Shown here in pieces: positions 17,796 through 26,540 of a stretch of DNA of 64,000 nt. The notes under the pieces are model-generated. The model was not told where the DNA came from. It made no database searches and saw nothing but the letters and a program-made list of their open reading frames with translations. Position numbers and translations under genes: made by a program. This stretch comes from Cytomitobacter sp965233735. GTDB taxonomy: Bacteria > Pseudomonadota > Alphaproteobacteria > CAJXXZ01 > 1604HC. Where the stretch lies: the NCBI GenBank assembly GCA_965233735.1, contig OZ247501.1, forward strand, positions 1-64,000. The letters are read 5' to 3'. The first letter of the stretch is position 1; every line of letters starts with the position of its first letter.

Positions 17796-19064
17796 ATGTT
17801 ACGTACTCGTTTTGCTCCATCACCTACAGGTTATTTGCATCTTGGAAATATTAGAACAGCTTTATTATCTTATCTTTGGTCAAAAAATAATAATGCTGAT
17901 TATATTTTACGATTTGATGATACAGATAGAGTGGAAGCTAAATATATAGAACAAATCAAAAATGACCTTTCTTGGTTTGGAATTAAATATGATAAAGAAA
18001 TTTTTCAATCTCAAAGAAATGATGTATATGAAAAGTGGTTTGAAATTTGTAAAGAAAAGCAATTAATATATCCTGCCTATGATACAAAAGAAGAGTTAGA
18101 AAAACTAAGAAATGATTTATCAAAAGAAAAAAAGCCTCCAGTATATAAAAAAAAATACGCTCAAAAAAAAGGTGGAACTCCTCACTGGAGATTTGAGTTG
18201 CCAAGCATAAAAGTAGAGTGGAATGATAAGATAAGAAAAAACATATCTATTAACCTAAAATCAGTAAGTGATCCAATTATAAAAAAAAGCGATAAATCTT
18301 TTACATATATGTTTACCAGCGTCGTAGATGATATTGAAGAGAAAATTTCTCATATTATAAGAGGAGAAGATCATGTTACAAATACAGCTATACAAATATA
18401 TATGTTTGATAAAATGAATAGTTCCGAAATTATATTTTCACACTTGCCAATTCTAATGAACAAGCATGGTCAAAGAATGTCAAAAAGAAATAAAGATGAA
18501 AGCATTAAAGATTTAAGAGAAGAAGGTTTTATGTCAATTTCATTATCTAATCAAATGGTATTTTTAGGAAAAAATGAATTTCATTTATGCAAAACTCTAA
18601 GTGAATTGCAAAATTTCTCAGACCTTGAGTATTCATCTAGTCAAATAAGATGGTCTAAAAAAGAATTGATAAAGCAACAAACTAATCTTATTCAAAGCTT
18701 AAGCAAAAAGGAAATGTTGGATTATTTTGGTGATTTTGATAAATGGGATTTAATTAAAAACAATACATGTTTCAAGCAAGACTTTGAAGATTGGAAAGAA
18801 ATTTTTGAATCTAAAATCATTGTGTCAGAAGAAAAAATATCATTTAATGAAAAATTACTTAATATTTATAAAATAGAAGATTGGCAAAATTGGATAGAAA
18901 GTATTTGTTTAGATCAAGATAGAAGAATTGTTTTAAAAAATTTAAGATTAATTTTGACTGGTAAAAAATTCGGGCCAACATTAATTGAACTTTTGAACAA
19001 TATAAGTAAAGATATCATCCAGTATAGATTGAATAATGCTTATAACAATCAAACTATTGCATAA
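17796..19064 (+). CDS. gltX: Glutamyl-tRNA synthetase
   Basis: 422 residues, class Ib. HIGH motif in RFAPSPTGYLHLGNIRTALL, RFDDTDRVEAKYIEQI, the zinc-free central region, and a KMSKS-type loop degenerated to MSKRNKDESI. Together with gatCAB further along, it probably acts as a non-discriminating enzyme that also charges tRNA-Gln for amidation; that is inference from context. Shorter than E. coli GltX (471), the loss being in the anticodon-binding part. glyA starts 27 bases downstream on the same strand. Confidence 0.94.
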   Translation: MLRTRFAPSPTGYLHLGNIRTALLSYLWSKNNNADYILRFDDTDRVEAKYIEQIKNDLSWFGIKYDKEIFQSQRNDVYEKWFEICKEKQLIYPAYDTKEELEKLRNDLSKEKKPPVYKKKYAQKKGGTPHWRFELPSIKVEWNDKIRKNISINLKSVSDPIIKKSDKSFTYMFTSVVDDIEEKISHIIRGEDHVTNTAIQIYMFDKMNSSEIIFSHLPILMNKHGQRMSKRNKDESIKDLREEGFMSISLSNQMVFLGKNEFHLCKTLSELQNFSDLEYSSSQIRWSKKELIKQQTNLIQSLSKKEMLDYFGDFDKWDLIKNNTCFKQDFEDWKEIFESKIIVSEEKISFNEKLLNIYKIEDWQNWIESICLDQDRRIVLKNLRLILTGKKFGPTLIELLNNISKDIIQYRLNNAYNNQTIA

Positions 19065-19091
19065 AGATTGAGCAGGCCATAAAATTCATTC

Positions 19092-20324
19092 ATGAATAAT
19101 TTTATTTCACATGGAATATTAGACAGAGAAATTTCTGAGTTAATATACGAAGAAAATCAAAGACAAAATAATACAATATCTTTAATTGCTTCTGAAAATT
19201 TGGCGTCTACACAAATAAGGCATGTTCAAAGCTCACTATTAACAAATAAATATGCAGAGGGATACCCTGGAAAACGTTATTATGGTGGATGTGAAGTTGT
19301 TGATAAAATAGAAACACTGTGCCAAAAGAGAGTTTGCGAATTATTTGGAGTAAAATATGCCAATGTTCAACCACATTCAGGGTCTCAAGCAAATATGGCT
19401 ATATTTACCAATTTGTTGAATCCTGGAGATACTATTTTAGGAATGGATCTATCATCAGGTGGTCATTTAACTCATGGTTCAAAAGTGAATTTTTCAGGAA
19501 AAATATATAATTCAATTGCTTATGGATTAAATTCTGAAGAAATAATTGATATGAATCAAGTTGAAGAATTAGCATTGAAGCATAAGCCAAAAATAATAAT
19601 TGCAGGAACATCTGCATATAGCAGAGTAGTAGATTGGGCAAAGTTTAGAGAAATAGCAGATAAGGTAGGCGCTATATTTTTAGCTGATATGGCTCATGTT
19701 GCTGGATTAGTAGCTGCTGGAAAATATCCTAGCCCTATAAATATTGCTGATATTATAACCTCTACTACACATAAAACATTGAAAGGTCCTAGGGGAGGAA
19801 TTATTCTGACTAATAATCAAGAATTATTCAAAAAGGTTAATAAAGGCATATTTCCTGGCATTCAAGGAGGGCCTTTGATGAATACTATAGCAGCAAAAGC
19901 TATTTGTTTTAATGATGCTCTATCTCCAGAATATAAACATTATATTGAAAATGTAATTAATAACTCAAAGGTTATTTGTGAAGAATTAGCCAAGGATTTT
20001 GAAATAGTCTCTGGTGGAACTGATACTCACTTATTTATTATGAAAACTAATCATTTAAGTGGAAAAGATGCTGAGCAAAGGTTGTCAGATGTTGGAATTA
20101 TATTAAATAAAAATATGATTTCTAATGACTCTAGAAGCCCAATGGAAACATCAGGAATTAGGATTGGATCTCCTTCAGGAACATCTAGAGGATTTGGAGA
20201 GAAAGAGTTCAAGCAAATTGGATCTTATATAAGAAAGGTATTAAAAGATGAAAATATTGATGAAATAAAATTAAAAGTTCAAGAATTGTGCAATAAGTTT
20301 CCTGTTGATAAAGTCACTTCATAA
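19092..20324 (+). CDS. glyA: Serine hydroxymethyltransferase
   Basis: 410-residue PLP enzyme converting serine and tetrahydrofolate to glycine and methylene-THF. Seen: IASENLAS near the N-terminus, YAEGYPGKRYYGGCE, PHSGSQAN, the PLP lysine in the signature TTHKTLKGPRGG, and a C-terminal region SGIRIGSPSGTSRGFG. All catalytic landmarks are intact. It supplies one-carbon units in a genome that otherwise appears to have shed much metabolism. Confidence 0.97.
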   Translation: MNNFISHGILDREISELIYEENQRQNNTISLIASENLASTQIRHVQSSLLTNKYAEGYPGKRYYGGCEVVDKIETLCQKRVCELFGVKYANVQPHSGSQANMAIFTNLLNPGDTILGMDLSSGGHLTHGSKVNFSGKIYNSIAYGLNSEEIIDMNQVEELALKHKPKIIIAGTSAYSRVVDWAKFREIADKVGAIFLADMAHVAGLVAAGKYPSPINIADIITSTTHKTLKGPRGGIILTNNQELFKKVNKGIFPGIQGGPLMNTIAAKAICFNDALSPEYKHYIENVINNSKVICEELAKDFEIVSGGTDTHLFIMKTNHLSGKDAEQRLSDVGIILNKNMISNDSRSPMETSGIRIGSPSGTSRGFGEKEFKQIGSYIRKVLKDENIDEIKLKVQELCNKFPVDKVTS

Positions 20325-20734
20325 AATTACGACTTGCAGTTGATAAAGCTCTTTCTTAATTTGTTATGGGAAAGATCTTCACTCATAATATGATTTTATG
20401 GCTGATCATCAGAGTTACCATATATTATATAAATGCTTATTAAATATAATCTTTCATGAAGTATATATCTTTCATTTAAGTAAAAGCGATTAATCCATCA
20501 AGAAAAAGAACATACTCTATGATTTTAAGTTCTGACATATTATGAGTTGTTTTCAAACCTGAAAGAGTTATGCTCATATTTTTTGCATTTATATTATACA
20601 TTAATGTTACAAGAAAATTTGTTCTTAAATTTTTTTATATTTTGTTGAATTCTTTGCAAAAGTGATTTGTAGAATTATTAGTGCATTTTAATTATTAACA
20701 TTTCCTGATTATTTACTTTTTTTACAATAGTAAG
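20325..20734. other. 410-base intergenic region holding a decayed gene copy
   Basis: Gap between glyA and the uracil-DNA glycosylase gene, with no open frame. The middle (20400-20637) is a recognisable remnant of the secreted NHY/DQ family on the minus strand, listed separately. The flanks hold nothing I can identify. Confidence 0.7.
20400..20637 (-). pseudogene. Decayed remnant of the secreted NHY/DQ-repeat family
   Basis: Read on the minus strand from about 20637: KNLRTNFLVTLMYNINAKN (the family's signal peptide, with the start codon lost), then a jump across an internal deletion to GLKTTHNMSELKIIEYVL, then DGLIAFT, a stop, and KDIYFMK. These match in order the peptides of the intact genes at 41335 and 42506 (TTHNMSELKIIGYVLS; LLDGLSAFTETKDSYLMT). 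The nucleotide run around 20521-20567 is nearly identical to 42205-42250. Beyond about 20460 the match fades. This is a deleted, stop-containing copy more than 20 kb from the main cluster. Confidence 0.85.
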
Positions 20735-21517
20735 TTATTTAGTTTTTAATATATTTAAATTTAATTCTTTTATTTTGTTTTTAACCGTAAGAATATCATG
20801 CCACATTTCTTTTTTCTTACTTGGTGATCTTAGCAAATATGATGGGTGAAATATTGGAATGTATAACCTATTGTTTTTTTCAATAAACTCTCCTCGCACT
20901 GTAGTAATTGCTTTTGTTTCATTCATTACAGCCCTATAAGATACGCTTCCAATTAAAATTACTATTTTTGGATTAATAATATCAATATGATTTAGTATAT
21001 AAGGTTGCATTAACCTTATTTCTTCTGAAGAGGGTGTTCTATTATTTGGAGGCCTCCAAGGAACTATATTGGTAATATAGTACTTTCTTCTATATATGTT
21101 AGCAGCATTTAAAATGGACTCTAGAAGTTTTCCACTTTCTCCAACAAATGGTTTTCCTTGTTTATCCTCTTCCTGTCCAGGAGCTTCTCCAATTAACATA
21201 AGTGGAGACTCTGAATCTCCATCTGAAAATACCATAGTATTAGCATCTTCTTTAAATGGTAGGTTTGTTTTAGCTAAAGACATTCTCAGCTCAGACAAAG
21301 AAGATGAGGCCTTGAAATCGTTTGATGGAATTTCTATTGGTGATTGCTCTTGGTTTGCTTTTTTATCTTTTGAAAGTTCTTTTTTATTTTGACTAATACC
21401 AATAGATTTTTTCTTTGTTTTTATAGAATTTTTTTGTAAAAGTGAGTAATCTGGCACTGAAGATTTTTTGTTCATTTGTTTTTCCCAAAATACATTTTTC
21501 GAAGAAAGTATATTCAT
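20735..21517 (-). CDS. Uracil-DNA glycosylase, family 4-like, cysteine-free
   Basis: Base-excision enzyme removing uracil from DNA. Motifs: LIGEAPGQEEDKQGKPFVG (motif 1 with the binding pocket), NIVPWRPPNNRTPS and IFHPSYLLRSP (motif 2). Family 4 enzymes usually carry four cysteines for a 4Fe-4S cluster; this protein has no cysteine at all, and the position before RPP is tryptophan, as in many alphaproteobacterial relatives. The first ~65 residues are low-complexity, Lys/Ser-rich. The ATG at 21517 overlaps the stop of the upstream IscA/ErpA gene as ATGA, so I prefer it to the ATG at 21544. The protein is then 260 residues. Confidence 0.85.
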   Translation of the reverse strand: MNILSSKNVFWEKQMNKKSSVPDYSLLQKNSIKTKKKSIGISQNKKELSKDKKANQEQSPIEIPSNDFKASSSLSELRMSLAKTNLPFKEDANTMVFSDGDSESPLMLIGEAPGQEEDKQGKPFVGESGKLLESILNAANIYRRKYYITNIVPWRPPNNRTPSSEEIRLMQPYILNHIDIINPKIVILIGSVSYRAVMNETKAITTVRGEFIEKNNRLYIPIFHPSYLLRSPSKKKEMWHDILTVKNKIKELNLNILKTK

Positions 21518-21822
21518 GCTTTGAAAGATGTTCCGCAGTGACATGTTTTTTTGAAATCATTGCTAGTAATGTAAAATTTCTCTTCCATTAAATTGTCTAC
21601 AAAATCTATAGTTGCATTATTTATTTTATTTGATGTGAACTCATCTGTTATTATTCCAGCTTCTTCTCCAAATTCAAAAATAACATCACTTTTTTCTGAC
21701 TTGATTGGAAAAGAAAAGTCATATTTAAATCCGTTACATCCACCAAAAAAAACTTTAACTTTAATCCATTTTTTGTTCATTTCTTTCAATTTAACAATTG
21801 CATTTTTTGATAGATGAATCAT
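21514..21822 (-). CDS. IscA/ErpA-type iron-sulfur cluster carrier
   Basis: 102-residue HesB-like protein. It has the three conserved cysteines: one in FFGGCNGFKYDF and the C-x-C near the C-terminus in TCHCGTSFKA. It delivers Fe-S clusters to apo-proteins in the cytoplasm. It is upstream of, and overlaps by four bases, the uracil-DNA glycosylase gene, ironic since that glycosylase has lost all cluster cysteines. IscA and ErpA cannot be told apart with confidence here. Confidence 0.88.
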   Translation of the reverse strand: MIHLSKNAIVKLKEMNKKWIKVKVFFGGCNGFKYDFSFPIKSEKSDVIFEFGEEAGIITDEFTSNKINNATIDFVDNLMEEKFYITSNDFKKTCHCGTSFKA

Positions 21823-21900
21823 TATGAAATAATAGCATATATTTAAAGTAAGAAAAGTATTTCCAAGCTGACTTGATTGATCTATAATTTGTTTAGTTGT

Positions 21901-21906
21901 TGGAGG
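21901..21906 (+). promoter_or_regulatory. Shine-Dalgarno fixing the TTG start of the ThrRS editing protein
   Basis: TGGAGG located five bases before the TTG at 21912. It argues for the 226-residue product over the longer one from TTG 21897, which would place the Shine-Dalgarno inside the coding sequence. Confidence 0.7.
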
Positions 21907-21911
21907 TCTTT

Positions 21912-22592
21912 TTGAGTAAAAATCAAAATATTGAGTTGTTAAATTCTATGACAGGTTTTGAAATTCTAAAAAAACATAATTTAGATGATGAAGTTATAGG
22001 GTTTAAATCAGGTGATAATGTCTATGATTTACATGCTAGCGTTCCTGTTGGAAGTGTGCAAATTCTATATAAAACGGATGATGAATATATTCATTTTCTG
22101 AGACATGACGCTGCTCATGTATTAGCTCATGGATTAATCAATCTTTTTCCTAATATAGAATTTGGAAAGCAATTTTTTAAAGATATGTATATTTTTGGAT
22201 TTGACGTTTATCTTCCAGAGCATAAATTTGTTAAAAGTGATTTTTCTGAAATAGAAGATGCAATGAAAAAAGTAGTTGCCCAAAAAGATAAATTAATAAG
22301 ACATATTTGGAGCAAAGAAAAAGCTTTGGATTATTTTAATGGTGATCAATTTAAGCAAGATATTATTAATGATAAACCTGGAGATATTATGCTTTATGAG
22401 CATGGAGATTATATAGACATTTGTGGTGGTCCACGAGGTTCTAATAATGATCATGTTAGTGATAATTTTGTTTTGCTTGATATTGAAAATGTTGAATGGC
22501 AATATGACAAAAATAAAAAAATGCAACGAATTATAGGGGCATGTTTTAGATCTAAGGATGAAATGAATAAATTCTTAATGGAATATAAATAA
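21912..22592 (+). CDS. Free-standing threonyl-tRNA editing protein (TGS + SAD domains of ThrRS)
   Basis: 226 residues from the TTG at 21912, which has TGGAGG five bases upstream; the frame also opens at TTG 21897. It corresponds to the first ~225 residues of a ThrRS and stops at the SAD domain end (QRIIGACFRSKDEMNKFL), so it has no catalytic core or anticodon domain. It keeps the editing-site pattern: His65 and His69 in RHDAAHVLAHG and Cys171 in DICGGPRGS; the fourth usual residue, a histidine, is Arg175. Directly downstream lies a full ThrRS with a ruined editing site. I infer that this protein clears mischarged Ser-tRNA-Thr in trans. Confidence 0.88.
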   Translation: MSKNQNIELLNSMTGFEILKKHNLDDEVIGFKSGDNVYDLHASVPVGSVQILYKTDDEYIHFLRHDAAHVLAHGLINLFPNIEFGKQFFKDMYIFGFDVYLPEHKFVKSDFSEIEDAMKKVVAQKDKLIRHIWSKEKALDYFNGDQFKQDIINDKPGDIMLYEHGDYIDICGGPRGSNNDHVSDNFVLLDIENVEWQYDKNKKMQRIIGACFRSKDEMNKFLMEYK

Positions 22593-22618
22593 ATGCTTAG
22601 ATATAATTTAAGGCTATT

Positions 22619-24502
22619 ATGATAGAAGTAAGTTTAGAAAATTCTGTAGAGCAATTTGGATCTGGTATTTCTACCAATTCTATAATAGAGGATTTAGGTA
22701 GCAAAGCAAAAGATTTTGTAGGATTTAAATGCAAAAAAAATGGAACAATATATGACCTTCATAGTTGTTTAAGAGGGCCAATTTGTCTTGTTCCAATTTT
22801 GAAAAATACTAAAGACCATCTTTCAATTATGAGAAATGACACAGCTTATGTGTTATCTTATGTATTGAATGAAAAATATAAAAGCAAAATAGTTGATATT
22901 AATATTACAGAAGATGGTTTTTATGTTGATTTTTATAATAAAAATACTATTTCTCAAAAAGATTTCGCAAAAATAGAGTTGGAGATGAAAAATTTCATTG
23001 TTAAAAATGAAAAATTCATTTTAAATTCTGTTTCTAAAGATGAAGCACTAGAAATTTTTGATAAATTAGACAATAAGTTCATTGTAGAGAGAATTAATCA
23101 AAGTTCTTGTGAAGATTTTAATATTCACAGTCACTCTAATTATAAAATATTATCTTCAGGTCCAAGAAGTTTGAACTCTAAAGATGTTAGTTTGAATTTC
23201 AAACTATTATCTATCTCTGGTTCTTCATGGGATCATGGAGATGAAAAACTACAAAGAATTCATGGAACATCTTTATCCTCTAAAGAAGATTTAGAACAAC
23301 ATTTGAAAAACATAGAAGAAATTTTGAAATGGGACCATCGTATTATTGGTAAAAATATGGATTTGTTTAATATAGATCCTGAGGTTGCTAGTGGTATGGT
23401 TTTTTGGCTACCTAATGGAGTGTTTGTATTAAATAGAATAAAAGAATACTTGAGATCTGTATGGGAAGAGTATGGATATAATGAAATTTCAACTCCAATA
23501 GTTATGAATGCTAGTTTATGGGAAAAATCAGGTCATACAGAAATGTTTAGAGAAAATATGATGTTTATGAAATTGCAAGACAATGAATATGCATTGAAGC
23601 CAATGAGCTGTCCAGGACATATTAATATCTTTAACTTAGGAAATAAAAGTTATAGAGATTTACCTTATAAGTTGTCTGAATTTGGAATGTGTCATAGATA
23701 TGAACCATCAGGATCTTTACATGGATTAATGAGAGCTAGAAGTTTTACTCAAGATGATGCTCATGTATTTTGCTCTGAAGATAACATAGAAAGCAGTATT
23801 TTAGTTTTTTGTGAAATGTTGAAAAAAATATATAAAAAGTTTGGATTTGATAATATTTTAGTATGTTTAGCAACTCGACCAGAAAAATATATTGGAGAGA
23901 TTGAATCTTGGTCCAAGGCTGAAAAGTCTCTTGAGGAGGCTGCTTTTAAATCTGGTTTTGAATGCAGCATTAATGAAGGGGAAGGGGCTTTTTATGGTCC
24001 TAAATTAGAATTTTCTATTAAGGATAAAAAAGGCCATATATGGCAATGTGGAACTGTTCAAGTAGACTTTTCTTTGGCAAAAAGATTAGATGCTGTATAT
24101 ACAGATGAAAAATCAACAAAGCAAAACCCTGTTGTTGTTCACCATGCTGTATTAGGATCTCTTGAAAGATTTTTAGGAATTTTATTAGAAAATACTATGG
24201 GGTTGTTGCCTACATGGGTTCATCCTCATCCAGTTGTCATTATTCCTATTAGTAGTGATCAAATTAACTATGCTCATGATGTGAAAGAAAAAATAAAAAG
24301 TCTTAATATGGCTATTAGTATTGATGATTCTAATCAAACTTTGGGCTATAAAATTAGAAACTGTGCAACAAAAAGATCAAAAGTTACAATTATATTAGGC
24401 AAAAAAGAAGAACAAGGAAAAACAGTGACTTTGAGATCACTAGAAGGAAAGGAAGAAAGTTTGACTTTAGAAAATCTAATTATCAAACTTGAAAATATTT
24501 AA
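22619..24502 (+). CDS. thrS: Threonyl-tRNA synthetase with degenerate editing site
   Basis: 627 residues with the full ThrRS plan: TGS domain (to ~60), SAD editing domain (~65-235), class II core and anticodon domain. The core looks active: zinc ligands in PMSCPGH, DDAHVF and VVHHAVLGSLER, and motif 2 FGMCHRYEPSGSLHG. The editing domain is not: the usual H-x-x-x-H is N73-DTA-Y77, and the C-x-G-P-H is SSGPR with Ser179 and Arg183. All four editing residues are therefore replaced. The upstream gene encodes a separate SAD protein that keeps three of them. infC overlaps the stop as TAATG. Confidence 0.96.
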   Translation: MIEVSLENSVEQFGSGISTNSIIEDLGSKAKDFVGFKCKKNGTIYDLHSCLRGPICLVPILKNTKDHLSIMRNDTAYVLSYVLNEKYKSKIVDINITEDGFYVDFYNKNTISQKDFAKIELEMKNFIVKNEKFILNSVSKDEALEIFDKLDNKFIVERINQSSCEDFNIHSHSNYKILSSGPRSLNSKDVSLNFKLLSISGSSWDHGDEKLQRIHGTSLSSKEDLEQHLKNIEEILKWDHRIIGKNMDLFNIDPEVASGMVFWLPNGVFVLNRIKEYLRSVWEEYGYNEISTPIVMNASLWEKSGHTEMFRENMMFMKLQDNEYALKPMSCPGHINIFNLGNKSYRDLPYKLSEFGMCHRYEPSGSLHGLMRARSFTQDDAHVFCSEDNIESSILVFCEMLKKIYKKFGFDNILVCLATRPEKYIGEIESWSKAEKSLEEAAFKSGFECSINEGEGAFYGPKLEFSIKDKKGHIWQCGTVQVDFSLAKRLDAVYTDEKSTKQNPVVVHHAVLGSLERFLGILLENTMGLLPTWVHPHPVVIIPISSDQINYAHDVKEKIKSLNMAISIDDSNQTLGYKIRNCATKRSKVTIILGKKEEQGKTVTLRSLEGKEESLTLENLIIKLENI

Positions 24503-25023
24503 TGAATAAAAACAAAAGCAAAAAGGTATTAATTAATAGAAATATATTAAGCAAAGAAGTATCTGTTGTGTTGGATAAGGAAAACCTTGGTGTGATGTCA
24601 ACTCATGTTGCATTGGATATGGCTTTTGATAGAAAGTTAGATTTAGTTCAAGTTTCTGATAGTCAAATACCTACCTGTAGATTAATGGATTACAAAAAAT
24701 ACCAATATGAGCAAAATAAGAAAAATGCTCAAATTAGGAAAAAATCTAAAATTCATGAAATTAAAGAAATTCAAATTAAGCCGAAAATTGGACAACATGA
24801 TTTTGAAACAAAAATAAAACATGCCAGAAGATTTATTGATGCTGGAAATAAAGTCAAAGTTGTTTTAAGATTACGTGGAAGAGAAATGATACATGTAAAT
24901 CTAAATATAGAAAATATTTTGAAAAAATTTGCAGACTCTGTAAATGATATAGCTAAAGTTGAAAAAGATCCAAAGCAAGAGATGAAAAATAGAATATCTA
25001 TGACTCTAAAGCCCAATGCATGA
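24502..25023 (+). CDS. infC: Translation initiation factor IF-3
   Basis: 173 residues with both IF3 domains: the N-terminal part with LVQVSDSQIPTCRLMDYKKY, the helical linker KKNAQIRKKSKIHEIKEIQI, and the C-terminal domain with RLRGREMIH. It binds the 30S subunit and checks the initiator tRNA and start codon. It starts with ATG inside the thrS stop (TAATG), unlike the AUU start used for autoregulation in enterobacteria. The usual downstream genes rpmI and rplT are missing; an AsmA-like gene overlaps its stop (ATGA) instead. Confidence 0.95.
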   Translation: MNKNKSKKVLINRNILSKEVSVVLDKENLGVMSTHVALDMAFDRKLDLVQVSDSQIPTCRLMDYKKYQYEQNKKNAQIRKKSKIHEIKEIQIKPKIGQHDFETKIKHARRFIDAGNKVKVVLRLRGREMIHVNLNIENILKKFADSVNDIAKVEKDPKQEMKNRISMTLKPNA

Positions 25024-26540
25024 AATTTATTTATAAATCTTTAAGACTTTTTTACTATTGTATTCTATTTAACTCTTCATTGTTTATATTGACTGTTTTT
25101 CATATATTGCATACAAAAAACATTAGTATTATGGGGTATGATGTTAAATTTTCATCTGTTAATATTAAGAATTTTTCTTTAAATTGTAATGAAATTGTTA
25201 TCTATAATATCATCAAAATCAATAAATTCAATTTGAATTTAAAAAAAAATCAAATCAACTGTGATAAAGTTAATTTATTTAATAAAGAATATAATTTGAG
25301 TGTTAAATGTAATAACGGATTATATTTTAATGGAGGTTTAGTTGGAAATAAATCCAAATTCAATTTGAGTTTTTTTAACAACAAAATTGATTTTGCATTT
25401 AATGGGGATTCAAATTTGGTAGGAAGTGGTCATTATAGTGGGACAAATATGTTCATTAAATTTCCTAATACAGGATATTTGACTTATATTAATAATGATT
25501 TGTTTATCAAAAATAATAATAAATCTTATACTTTGAATTTGGATTTAAATTTCGTTAAAAAAACAATAAATTATATAAATTTCAAATTAAAAAATAATTC
25601 TAAGAAAATATGCCAATTAGATATAAATAAAGATGTAAAACTTAATATGAAAAATGAAAATTTATCTTTATTATTAAATTTAAATAGAGAGTTAATTGGA
25701 TCTGGTGTGATTGAAATTAATAATAAATTTGGTGTTTTAGATGGAATTTTAAATTTCAAAATTAATATATCAAAAAAAGGGCTTAATGCTTATAGTTTTG
25801 GTAATCAAAAATTAAACATAGATGCTTTTCAGTTAAAAGAAAATAAAATTGATTGGAAGTTAAGGCTTGTAAAAAATGCTCAAGACTTTTCATTGAAAAG
25901 CAATTCAATAAATATTGATGCGCAATTTTTGTTACAAAACATAGAATTTTTATTAGATTTGCATTCTACTATTATTGATTTTAAATCTAAAGGATCTATA
26001 GATTATAAAGAAAACATAAAAATAAAAATAATTGGTGACTATATATCTTTATTAGATATGAAGCCTTTGTTTTCTAAAAAAAGCAGCAATGTATTGACAG
26101 GACAGTTTTATTGGAAAAAAGCTAAGTGGATATCTGATTTGTTCTTAGAGGATATGAATATAAATTTATATAAGTCAAAACAAGGATTAGATAGTTGTAA
26201 AATTGATTGTCATTTTGAGAAAAACAAAGTTGTTTTATGGAAGGATTATTTAGATTCTCCTCTTCATTTTAAAGTTGATAATTTTGCTAGAGCTTTTGAA
26301 TTAATGTATGGTGAAAATATTTTCAAATCAACAGGAATTATGAATGGTGAAATTTATGTTCAAAATCCAAATATGCCATGGAGTTTTATGTTGCATGAAT
26401 TTGAAAGCGTTAGTTATTTAACAGCTATTTATTTTCAATTGTTCTCACTAAGGTTTTGGGCTTCTATTTTGAAAAACAATCAAAAAAAGTGGAATTATTT
26501 ATATGGATATGGGTCTATTGAAAATAATGTATATAAATAA
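25020..26540 (+). CDS. AsmA/YhdP-like envelope protein, N-terminal main part
   Basis: 506 residues: one N-terminal membrane helix (about 8-32), then a long beta-rich, Asn/Lys-rich region without cysteine-pair logic, ending with LRFWASILKNNQKKWNYLYGYGSIENNVYK. The single anchor plus a long repeated beta pattern and the C-terminal GYGSIENN context suggest the AsmA/YhdP group of inner-membrane-anchored proteins that help move lipids towards the outer membrane; the match is by architecture, not by a decisive motif. The start overlaps the infC stop (ATGA). The frame ends at 26540, but the protein evidently continued: see the following entry. Confidence 0.6.
   Translation: MKFIYKSLRLFYYCILFNSSLFILTVFHILHTKNISIMGYDVKFSSVNIKNFSLNCNEIVIYNIIKINKFNLNLKKNQINCDKVNLFNKEYNLSVKCNNGLYFNGGLVGNKSKFNLSFFNNKIDFAFNGDSNLVGSGHYSGTNMFIKFPNTGYLTYINNDLFIKNNNKSYTLNLDLNFVKKTINYINFKLKNNSKKICQLDINKDVKLNMKNENLSLLLNLNRELIGSGVIEINNKFGVLDGILNFKINISKKGLNAYSFGNQKLNIDAFQLKENKIDWKLRLVKNAQDFSLKSNSINIDAQFLLQNIEFLLDLHSTIIDFKSKGSIDYKENIKIKIIGDYISLLDMKPLFSKKSSNVLTGQFYWKKAKWISDLFLEDMNINLYKSKQGLDSCKIDCHFEKNKVVLWKDYLDSPLHFKVDNFARAFELMYGENIFKSTGIMNGEIYVQNPNMPWSFMLHEFESVSYLTAIYFQLFSLRFWASILKNNQKKWNYLYGYGSIENNVYK

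Noticed and set aside
17731..17949. 72-codon open frame overlapping the gltX start
   Set aside because: Overlaps the conserved HIGH region of gltX in another frame and has no recognisable product.
21897..24502. Reading the short ThrRS-like gene as a thrS broken by frameshift or stop
   Set aside because: The downstream thrS has its own complete TGS and SAD domains, so the short gene is a second copy, not the lost N-terminus. It also keeps the active-site residues and has its own ribosome-binding site.
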